The position numbers and the translations under genes were made by a program. A DNA stretch of 64,000 bases from NCBI RefSeq assembly GCF_964275005.1, contig NC_092701.1, positions 33,358,520-33,422,519 of the forward strand, given 5' to 3'. The notes under the pieces are model-generated. The model was not told the DNA's origin. It saw only the letters and a list, made by a program, of their open reading frames with translations, and made no database searches. Shown one piece after another: positions 48,309 to 60,300 of the stretch. The stretch is from Diadema setosum (taxonomy: Eukaryota > Echinodermata > Echinoidea > Diadematoida > Diadematidae). Position 1 is the stretch's first letter, and every line of letters begins with the position of its first letter.

Positions 48309-51300
48309 ACGCACCGTTGTGGCTCGAACTGCTGTCTTAATCTTATTTTTGTTCTAGCAGTTTACCAAGAATTTGCCATGTGTGACTGTTACGATTACTA
48401 TGAGTGGATGTGCAGGACATTTGTTGTTGTTGTTTTGTTTTTGTCAATATCCCATTATAGTTGTTGTGTGTATGGCAAATATGCGTATGTGTTTGAATCC
48501 AGAGCATTTTTGTGTAGCTGAGACTTTGGGCTATCGTGAGTGTGTCCTTCATTTTTTCATACGATGTCGGGATTACGTTAAAAAGCTTGGTTGAAATTAA
48601 AGCTTATCTTTGATGTATTGAGATGTTTCTTTCTTTCTGCAACTTTCTTTGCAATAACTCAAGAAAAACAGCCTTTATCACCCCAAAATTTTGCACATGT
48701 TTAGTCTATGTTACGTACATTATTTTATAAGATAACAACCATTTGATCGGACACCATCTTGGGTATGTAAATTAGGGTCAAAGGTCATAAATGTTTCATC
48801 CTGTATTTTGGTGAATACATGTCCTATCTCTCCCATATTTTGCACACGCAAGACCATGCTACAATAATCTTTTCACAAGATAACCACTTTTTTGCTCAGA
48901 TGCCATTATGTCTGTGCGTAGTTGGGTCAATGGTGAAATATATTTCATTCTGTATCTTCGTTATGACGTATTATTTCTATGGGAGTGCAGTTTTTCTGCA
49001 AATGAAAATTGATATGACTATGCACTAGCTCACTTCTGCTTCAATGAATTTCTCCCAGATTTTAATATGTTGTAGCTGTGACTTTGGGCTATCGTGAATA
49101 TACCCTTCCTTTTTTATATGATGTCGGGATTATGTTAAAAACTTGGTTGAATTTAAAGCTTATCTGTAATGTACTGAGATGTTTTTATCTTTCTGCAACT
49201 TTCTTTGCAATAACTCAAGAAAAACAGCCCCTATCACCCCCAAATTTTGCACATGTTTAGTTCATGTCACGTACATTATTTTATAAGATAACAACTATTG
49301 ATCGGACATCATTTTGGGTATGTAAATTAGGGTCAAAGGTCATAAATGTTTCATTCTGTATCTTAGTGAATCCATGTCTTATTTCTCCCATATTTTGCAC
49401 ACGCAAAGACTATGTTATAAGAATCTTTTCACAAGATAACCACTTTTTGCTCAGATGCCACCATGTCTGTGCAAAGTTGGGTCAATGGTCAAATATACAT
49501 GTACTTCATTCTGTATCTTCGTTACGACGTGTTATCTCTATGGGAGTGCAGTTTTTCTGCAAATGAAAATTGACATGATTATCTTTTTCGAGCACTAGCT
49601 CATTTATGCTTCAATGAATTTCTCTCAGATTTTAATATGTTGTAGCTGAGATTTTGGACTATCGTGAATGTACCCTTCGTTTTTTTCATACAATGTCGGG
49701 ATTACGTTAAAAAACTTGGTTGAATTTAAAGCTTATCTGCAATGTATTGAGATGTTTCTTTCTTTCTGCAACTTTCTTTGCAATAACTCAAGAAAAACAG
49801 TTTTTATCACCGTTAAATTTTGCACATGCTTAGTTCATGTCACATACATTATTTCATAAAATAACTTTTTGATCAGACACCATTTTGGGTATGTCAATTA
49901 GGGTCAAAGGTTATAAATGTTTCATTCTGTATCTTAGTGAATACATGTCCTATCTCTTCCATATGTTTTACATTGATATAGCTGATTCTGGGTACATGCA
50001 CTGGTCGGGGAGGAAGGTCTCGAGCCTCGGTGATTAAGTTTGCCTTTTCCTCCCCTGGCAACCAGCAGCATGCACCTGGAACCACCACAATTTTTATATC
50101 ATGTATTTACGATTTTCTGTTTGTGTTTTATATCAGCTTGTATTGTACATTGTATATTGAATTGCCGAATAAATAATAATAATAAAATGCTGCTCCATAA
50201 GGTGACTGGGAATGAATTAAGAACATTATATAATTATGGTATTCGTGCTAATTTGTCCACAAGACTCTGTGCTGAATTCATACATCAAATATTTGTATTT
50301 GTATATCTGCCAGTGGTGTTGGTTTGAATTTAATTTTATATTTCTCTATCGCAAATAGATCAAGTCTACCTCCATGCTCAGAGTCAACGATTGCCTCTGG
50401 CTGGACCACTGTACAGTGTAAGTTTGAAATCTAACACAATCCCATTGTGCAGCTGTCAGTGTGATTACCTTACAGGACAAGTCCACCTTCATATAAATGT
50501 GGTTTGAATAAATTCAGCAATATTTGTAGAACACATCAGTGAAAGTTTGGGGGAAATTGGACAATCCATTCAAAAGTTATGAATTTTTAAAGTATCTGCA
50601 CAGTCACTGCTGGATGAGAAGACTACTAGAGTGTATGATGTCACATGCGTACAACGTTCTAAGGAAAATAAAAAGAGAATTTCACAAAATGTTACTTTTT
50701 GGAAAAAAAGTTCACATTTCCTCGACTCGTTACTTACGTATGTTAAGGGTAATTTTATTCCCCTTGAATTCTGAAAGAGAGAAGTCAAGTGTTTGTTTAT
50801 TATGCGAGAAAAGTGAAAATATCGTGAATTTTCCTTATACTTTCTTTATATAGTTGTACACATGTGACATCACAAGCTGTAGTAATCTTCTCATCCAGCA
50901 GTGACTAAGCAGAAACTTTAAAAATTCATAACTTTTAAACGGTGTGTCCAATTTTCCTCAAACTCTTGCTGATGTGTTGTATTAATATTGCTGCATTCAC
51001 TCAATCCACATGTCTATGAAGGTGAACTTGTCCTTTAAAATTATTCCAACCCCCCTCCCCATTAGTGAGTAACAAAAGTTGGAGTATTATAGTCCCTTCA
51101 GTTGTAACTGCAAATTTTGTCGTGATTACCACGAAACTTGCCCCTAAGATTATGACACATGAAAGAGCTGTGCATGCCAATAACTGACTTGAAAACCCCT
51201 GAAGTTACTCTTCAGCTTAAATCTAATAGAAACCCAACTACATTTCTGGGCACAAGCAAGAAACATTTTAGAGTTTATTTATTATCTTGTATGATTATGT

Positions 51301-54300
51301 GGAAGAACATAATATGTGTTATGTGTGTTCAAATATTGTTAAGACCAGAATTTAATTAGCATAGAATATTGTCTGTAGGGGTTGTAATTAAACTTCTTCT
51401 ATATCAAAGGACCGCTAAGTCTTACATTTTTTATTACGTCTCTGTATTGGTGTGCTAAAATGGTAATTGTGATCATCTTTGTTTATGCATGCTATTTCTC
51501 TGATGTATAAATGTATCACATCCATTTACTTCTGCATCGTACTTTGGAGTTCAATCAATTCTTTTTTCTTTTTTTTTTGTGTGAAATCATTACCATCATC
51601 ATTATCATTACTGTCATTAAAATGGCTCATCTTTGTTACTGATGTTGCCGTTGTCCTTGTCATTTTCAATTTTATTGTCATATTTTTTTTTTCATATTTT
51701 CTCCTTCTGTACTGACATGCCTGCCCTCCCTCTCTTTATCAAAGTCTATTGCCAAATCCATTCCACAAGATGCGATCGGTTACGGCTTTTCGTACCCCGC
51801 TGCCAGGAGGCCCAAGCTCAATGAGTATTTTCCAATCTTTGTGTCCACCGTCTACACACCTCACCGCATCAGCATCCAGTACAAGGACTTGGAGAACAAC
51901 ATGGCCCTCGAGAGGCTCATGGATGAACTTGAGTGAGTCTCCAGAAATTTAGTGGGGAATGGGACAAAACTGAAATTTACTGAGGCCTTTGAATGCAGTT
52001 TTAAAAACATTACTTAAAATTTTGGTACTGGAAATGACTCTTAGGTGATGTCTGTAAAGTGTTATAAAAAGCTGATCACGTAAACGACTAGAAACTCTGT
52101 GCATCATATTGGTATTCAAAAGAAAAGCATAATGAGATTGTAATCATTTGCTGAAGATTATGTTCGCTGCAAACTATGGACACAGATATGGTATGTGGGC
52201 TAGAAATTTTTTCATAAGCATGGCACTTGAAATTGGAGTCATGTTGTAACATGCATAAGTTTTTGGTAGTGGAAAGTGGCAGAGTGTATGAAATTTGTAG
52301 ACATAATTATGTTCATGTCAAGATATTATGGACTTTATGGGTTAATTTTATGTTTGCCTTGCCATGACAGGGCTGTCTACTCATACCCGGAGGGCGAGAA
52401 GTACCTGATGCCGGATTCCATGATCGCTGTCAATCAGATATGCTGTGCTTTGTACCACGAGGACAATAACTGGCACAGAGGGCTCATCACGGGAGTTCCC
52501 AACATTGATCTGGTGGAGGTAACTTCCAGCACCCGTCCTGTGAATGCTCCCCGAAGAGATGAAAGCCGAAACATAGTTTTCACGTTCTTGCAGAACTGAT
52601 GATTTTTTGCTCCTGCTGTACACTTCTGTGTGAGAAGTGTGCGATAGAGTGCCATAACATGATTACCATTGGGTAATGATGAAAATGCAAAATATTAATC
52701 AAAAAGGTTCACCTGAAGTACACAGTTTCAGAGCTAATATTCAATTGTGGTTGCTTCAGAATGTTTTACATTCGATAACATCGATTACAATATATCAGGC
52801 CATCATCAGCGTATCCAGCGCTCCAGAGAGTGAATTATATGCAGTTCGTTCTGCGTATGATTCAATACTACTGCTTTGGACATGGTTCAATCATCACAAT
52901 CTAGCAGATTTAAACTTGTGGATTTAACATTGTTCAGTTCCAGTAGATGTGCCATATGTATACTGAGTGACCATTTAAAGGTTTTAGATCCAATGTAAGC
53001 TATCATTTTGATCAAACTTAATGAAAAGCGGGAGATCCCACAGAAAAAGGTATTGTTCATAAGAAATCATTTATAGCACAAACATCAATACCTTTCCAGA
53101 TTCAAAGTTTATGTCTGTAGTGTGACAAATACATGCAAATGCATTCTATTTGCACTCTCTGTGTTGATGTAGGTGCTATATGTTGACTACGGGACATCTC
53201 TGCAAATACCCAAGAGCTCAATCCGTCTCCTGAAGTAAGTTTGCATTTTGTTGTCCAATTAAATCCATTAAAGACAGTAGTCCTGAGTATACTCCGTCAT
53301 ATGTCAATGGGAAACGTGTTACAACAAAATCGGCTCGTCCTCAATGGATTAAAAGGAGGAGAATCTGATGTCAGTGATGGTATTTGATTTTTTTTTTTTT
53401 TTGGTATTCAGAAACACAGTACAGGTTTTTCAAGGCTATACATCTCTTCTATCATAGAAATTGTAGAATAGATCTCACTTTGAAAGCAGATGACGATGTA
53501 TGTTTTCCTTGTCATTGGAGTACTTATTGACTGAATTTCATGAATCTTGATATGTGTGTGTAAGAATATTTACAAAGAGTACTCTGTAATGTTATATGTC
53601 TTAAGAATATATCCACATTTCATGTAGTCAGATATGTCTGTTTTGTATTGTTTTACTGCTCTTTTAGTGCTGTTTCCTATCTCTGACTTGCTGTTTCATG
53701 ATACACCTGTTAAAATCTGTTTCTCATTGATATATATTGTTGTCTTTCCGCTCCCCATTGTAACCACCTCTTTGTTTGATTGCAGGGCATGTTTTATGAA
53801 GCTACCCATCCAAGCACTGGATGCCAGACTTGCAGGCATTGAGCCAGTGGGGGTAAGTTTGATGAAAAGATATTTTGTCAGACTGGTTTTGTTCTATTCT
53901 TTTGGTTCATTTCACTGACATCCCTCATGCCACAGAGTTTTATTCTTCCAGTAGTATGGTAAGTGCAAGTGACATTGAATCTGACATTTATACAGTAAAT
54001 TCAGTTTGTATCTCCCCAGTGATCAGGGCATCAAGCATGGTGGAAAAGAAAAACTTTCAAACAAAAAAAGATTGGCGTTAAAAGCAGTATCTCAGAATTT
54101 GTACTCCCACATTGCAAATTGGTTTCCATGAGACAGGATTTATATTTGAATGTGATTAATGATGAACTTCTAACCATAATTTCTTTCCTCACAGAAATCT
54201 GTGAAAGGATGGTCAGTTGTGATGACCCTGTTATTATAAGCCACTCCCTCAACTGTGAGCCTCAGCAACAGTGAATCTAGAATTGATTGAAGAAAGATTG

Positions 54301-57300
54301 ATATTTCTTTGAGCTGATTCACTGTTTGTCTGTAGACAGAAAGTTGACATTTTCTAGGTGACTGTAACAAACATATAATTGACTTTACGTCAGAAATGTG
54401 AAGGTGAAATTTACTTCTTTTTTTTTTTTTTGTGCTCACAAATTGAGACATATGTTATTTAAGACTTCTCTTCCTTTTTCCAGAATATAAGTAGTCTGTA
54501 TCGAAGTGACAACAACAACAACGTAAACAAATAAATAGCCAACTGTGACAAGGACACTTTTGCCAAAAATTTGTTGGTAAAATTAAGTCTAACTCAAGAC
54601 TGATTTTAATCAAGTAGTTTATCAGTGTTTCTTCATATTTTGCACCAACTCTACTGTACAGTATGGCTCCCTTTAAGATGTTATATTCATCATTTGTTGG
54701 TTTCCTGTTTGTTTTCCAGGATAAATGGACTAACGAAAGCCGGGACAGACTGCTGAAGTTAACCCACGACAAGCCCCTGCTTGCACATGCTGTGGCAGAC
54801 AAGGTATCCCCATGTAGGGAAAAGAAAGTGAAAAAAGTGACTTAATCCCTCAATCCACAGAAACCACATTTTCTGTTTTTATGTTAGAATTTGATATTCA
54901 TCGTCAGTGTATCATAAGGTAGAGAATGAAACTTTTTTGAAAGAGCCCTTCATTCCTGTATTATTCATTTTGATTGGCAAACTTTTTAAAAGTGTATTAA
55001 TTGCTCATTTTGTGACAGATTCTTAGATTTGCAACATGTGTTTCAGGAACCTGGTTTAATCATAAAACTGCTAAATTGTTAAAAAAAAAAAAAAAATAAA
55101 AATTTGTGCACATTTTATTAATTTCAGTAGTTCCATCCAATCTCATTCCAGTTGTAAGATATTCATAACCAGATGTAAAATTAGGCAATGTCAGTTTCTT
55201 ATGATGACAGGATGAAAATTTCTGCAGCTCTTTTCTCCCTGTGCTTGATGGGCTAAACAATCATAAGATGGCCAAGGTGTACTTGTTGTATGAGTAAATT
55301 CTACTTGAGTGTCTTGGAGTCAGTCAGTAAGATGGACAAAAGGCTATTTTCTCTCTTACCTCTGGCTCTTGACTTCAGGTGTTACTATAGGTATTGCCAT
55401 GTGCCATAAAATAGAGCTTTGCAGAGATTTAGCAAGTGCCACTTCATACCCTCATCATACTTGCCAATTCAGCGGCAGATCCAGGAGGGAGCACACCGGG
55501 GGCACCCCCTCTTTTTTTTTTGTTAAAACAAAAGAGATAAAAAAAAAAAAAAAATGGAGGGGGCGTGCGCCCTCCTTTGATTTTGTAAAGGTGCCCCCCC
55601 CCCCTTTATGGAATTCCTCGATCCGCCCCTGCAGTTGTTCATATTTGATGGAAGCATTCTTATTTTCACAGGAGAGAAGCTTTCTCCAACCTCATATTTT
55701 GTGAACAGCTGCTAGAAGTGAAATAAAGGAAACTTACGAATATGTAGATTTTTTGAGATTGAAATCTGTCAGTGTGAAAGAATGCATTTAGATTTATCAA
55801 CTGACAACTCTGTTTTCCAGAACACTTTTTGGATGCATGACATGAATCCATTGTTCGAGGTTTGTGTTTGATTGATCTGATTGTACACATCCACCATCCC
55901 TCCACACAAGTCATTTGTCTTGTTTGTAATGCACTTTCAGAGAAAATGTGTGCCAACCTTGTTCACTGATTGCCTAACATGTAGTTCAATGACACTGATA
56001 CTCTTGTCACAAGAAACATCCCATTGATGGTATTATAGGACGGGTAGCAAAAATCCTGTGATCTCATTGGTTGAGAGTTGTGACTTGATTTTTACTGGCC
56101 GCACACTACTGGCTCATAGAGAACTGCCACTTAAACTTGATATTGCGCACTTTAGCTAAGGTTTGCATACTAAGGAAGGGTTCGCCTACTCAGTAAGAGA
56201 TGCCTGTTGGCTAGAAAATCATGCATTTAGTAAATTTACAATGCATTCAGTAATCACTGAATGCATTGCAAGCCTAAACGGAATTTATCCAATAAATTTG
56301 ACATCGGGTTATATGATCGAAAAATGGATTTCTGGCAAGAAAATTGTCCCCTGTTCTATAAAACACATGATGCACTCTTTTTTTTTTTTTTGTCTGTGTG
56401 TGTGTGTGCATCAGTAGGAATAGTGTGCTTGTGGTAACTGTTCCAAAGTTACCTTCTACATGCACACAATTTTGACTGACGCACTCAGACCTTGCGTCGT
56501 TTGTGTACTGTCATACATTTAGCCGCACCATAGGATTGGATTTTCTCACCTAACAATTAATGTGAGAAAGCTTAGAAAACATGATGTGTGTTTGGTCCAT
56601 TACATCCAGGACACCATTTCATGAAAGGTGTTAGCCCTGACAAGTTTTCAGTCTCCGACAATTTCAGCATTATCTTTGGTTTTGATTGGCTGAGAAGCTC
56701 TGGTCACTGACTGTTAACTACAGTAATTGTCAGAGGATGACAACTTGTCAGAGCTGACAACTTTCATGAAACAGTGTCCTCATGAACTAACACTGATGGT
56801 TGTGAGGGGCAAATGTGGCTTTTGGTGAACTTATCTGTGTTTGTGTGTTTATGTTGTTTTTGTAAAGCTAAAGGTTTACAGGTCAATTTTTGATAGGAAA
56901 CACAATCAGTGCCAACTGGATTTTTTATTGACATTTTGTCCCACTAATGACTTTGATAAGGAGAACATGTCACATGGTGAGAGCATGAACTATACAGTTG
57001 TAAACGCTGCGATAACTGCAACACAAATTCTTGAATTTGAATTGTCAAACTGATTTTGGTTAACATCTGTCAGTACCATCAAGTTTACATGCTGTACTCT
57101 TATGTGGTAACTTATTTTCTGTCCTAAGTTGCAATTGGTTGTTGTATTATTTTTTTATTGCATCTATCTTCTAATGTGAGATTCTTTCCTTCTTGAAACA
57201 CTCTCTGAATTATTTGTTAGATTAACCAGCCTCTCACTAATTTTTCATTTAAAACCTTGTGAAAAGATGAGGCAATGTTAATCTCATGTAATCACAGAAT

Positions 57301-60300
57301 GTGTCTCTGATTACAGTCCAGAGTATAGGATACAAAGAGGCCAGCTTACTGATGTGAACTGAATAACATTCAGAGTGGCAAAAGAATATTATGATTTGGC
57401 CTCACCATTGTCATGCTCTCAGAAATCTGTGGTTTCGCTGCTCCTGTGCGACACCACGACGTCGGAGGACATCCACATCAATGACCTCCTTGTTAGTGAA
57501 GGACTTGCCAAGTTCACCAAACAGATCAGCCCGGAGGTTGCCCCAGCCGTTGAAGCGCCTGTGAGATTTTGTATCTTCCTATCTACCAATCCTTTTATCA
57601 TTTCCCAAAAATATTGGTGCATTATACTGTAAAAGTGGAAATTTTTGTGGTGTGGAACCACGCAACCAGAACTTAGCGCAAAAATAAAAGCACGCAAATA
57701 TTTTTACATGCCATATGTTCCAGTGGGTAATGTCTCGATTCTGCGGAATTAAGAACAAGCAAAATTCATCTTGCCCAGCTGAGCGTGAAAAATTACATGC
57801 GCGAAAATATTCACCTTTACAGTATTACGCAAGCTTGTATTTCTGTCTTGAATACTGCCCAAAATAATGTTATGTTGTGGGTAGTAAGAACAAGCAGAGT
57901 GGTCAAGTCTCCCCGATTGTGTAGGAGAGTCCCTGAAAATCAACTGCAGTATTTCTTCACATTCTGTCAGAAGAAAATGGAAGCCTCTCTGATCTGGGAA
58001 TGATTTCTGTCCATTGAGATCTCTGTAACACTCAAAGGCAAGACTGAATGCACGACATGTTGTTTTCTCAATGTTCCTTCAAATGTAGACTCACATTTCC
58101 AATGCAATTAACACATTGGCAACAGGATTGAATTAAATGTTAACAGCCTGTGTGATACATATTAGTGAAAGGTTAATATACACTCATATAGGACAATTTT
58201 GACATTAGATTTGTTTTCCTTTTTTTATGTGAAGTATTGTAAAAGTGTGTTCCAATGTAATGATACTGGTGATATAAAGAAAAAGGAAAGAAGTATATTT
58301 CAGACACAGAATGCTACATAAAAAAGTGCTTCACTCAGTAATTGTGCATCGTCTAGTCTTCAACACAGGCTTGCAGTATCTTGCCCTGAATGGAATTTCC
58401 TTTTCCTATTGTGGCATATTTCAGACTGCAGAGCTGAGCCTTCAGATGCTGACGGGGATCGGACTGCCCACTCCAGAGGATGTCTCCTTTGAGTGGCCAG
58501 ACGAATCATCCGAGGTCCAGGAGATACTGGAGTCCGGTCCGAAGGGGGACGATGGCACCACAAGCACTATGGGTGTCAGTCAAACTGTTGGCAAGGCCCT
58601 TGCCACACCCATCTCTGCTGGGGGTGATGATGCTGGAAATGAGGGCAAGATGGCAGAGAGCAGGAAAGGTGAGGATGAAGTCTGCTGACTGAAAGATACT
58701 AAAAGATCATTTGACCAGAAAGGATATGTTCTTTGATATGCATTTTTTTAGATTGTTATCCTTTTGATAATTGTCACGCTAATAAAATCTTGGATTGATA
58801 TATTGGTGATTATCCCATGGAACCAAGATGTTTATCTCCACCAGTCCAACCTCTTATGCATCTCCTTTTAGCATAGTGCCCAGTTGTGGACCAATTTTAG
58901 TTTCCATGAAATGGTTGTTTTTTTCCCAAAAAAGTGGATGGTGACTGGCATAAAGATCTCTTAGCCATTCAATTGTTAATTTTGTTTCGTACATTTTTGG
59001 TTGCTTTGCATGTTTTGCTCAGCAGTGCACATCAATTGATAAATCGAGGGTTGATGATACAGTGTCGTAATACAGCTGACAGCAAACGGAATTTTGTCTC
59101 TGCCCTTTATTTTGATCCCATGGAAAGCAGAGTATGTGTTACCTAATTGATTGCACCATGTGCCGCTGCATTTGTCTACATTAATTTTGGCAATGAAGGC
59201 TAATGTCTATGGTATCTGTAGACTTACAATTCTCGCTATCGCCAATGACGTAAAAAGTACCCGGATGTTGATTTAAGCGTCATATACGGTGCATTATGGG
59301 ATAGTCCGGTAGCAAAGTCACTTCCGTTCGTACGCGCGTGATACGTGACTAATGCTATTTACACACACAGCCGACTGTATTCCACATGTACTTCCGGTTT
59401 TCTCGACTTGAATTACAGCTTTGATATGATTTGAAATTTCTCCATTCTTAAGAAATTGCTGTTAATACGACTATTGGTTGTTGCTGCGAAGCTGCCATGT
59501 GTTGTTCGAACGACAATAAATGAAAAAAATCTGCAGAAATAGGACCCTTACTGGCATGCGAGACATGACGTGGCCGCGTGGGTGAAGTTTGCGGGTGACT
59601 CCACAGCGCAGTACGTGCACGCGCGACTTACTAGTAGTGGTAGTAGCACTAGGTAGTAGGCCTAGTGCCTAGGCCTACGTACATTGTACGTTGGGGCACC
59701 ACCTATCGACAGGGCACCTTCCCATCGACACCCTGCGTATCATGGCTGTTTGCGTATAGAACGAAAAAGTACGCGCGGGATTAAGTGTCATTAGCTATAA
59801 AAACAATAAAAACGAAGAAACGAAAATCAAACTCAAACAAACCAAGCTAAAAATTACACATCCGATCAGTAACAACGCATGGCTGTGAAATTCACGTGTA
59901 TTACCTATGGCCTGTGAAATTCACATGTATTACCTATGCTGTGAAATTCACGTGTATACCTATGGAGGAGAGGGGGTGCCGATCGCAAGGTTCCCTTTTT
60001 AGCTGCGCGAAGAAAACGGAACGCACGCACTAAAATTGCGCTGTTTTAAAACGGAGATTCATAATCAATGAGACGGTCACGGCATTCAAAACTGCAGTAT
60101 TTATGGCATATTTGAGGTAAGAATTAGGCGGATTTGTATTATATTTTTAGAATAAACAAGCTACAGATCCTTAGGGTGACGATACGTGGTACCCCCAACC
60201 CTACTTACTTAGAAGAAGTTGCTTCGGAGACAGGATAAGTTCGAGATCACTGTTCTTTCCCGATTGTGTTCGCGACATTTCGACAGAGAACAAGTAAAAA

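Larger units (their letters stand above)
47660..50186 (+). mobile_element. CR1/L2-like LINE, truncated at the 5' end
   Basis: A frame from about 47680 to 48202 encodes the C-terminal end of a LINE reverse transcriptase: LVLPILEYGIPAWYP, RIESIQRRVTRMI, LSLLDWPTLQSRRKY, a FPILWDSLPLSLRNDL block and the tail SFCSWQNQLRSCV. These are hallmarks of CR1/L2/Rex1-type elements. A CA microsatellite and a tandem array follow. The likely 3' end is GCCGAATAAATAATAATAAT at about 50186. It is inserted in sense in the intron between TDRD5 exons 47367 and 50359; only a 5'-truncated copy is present. Confidence 0.75.
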
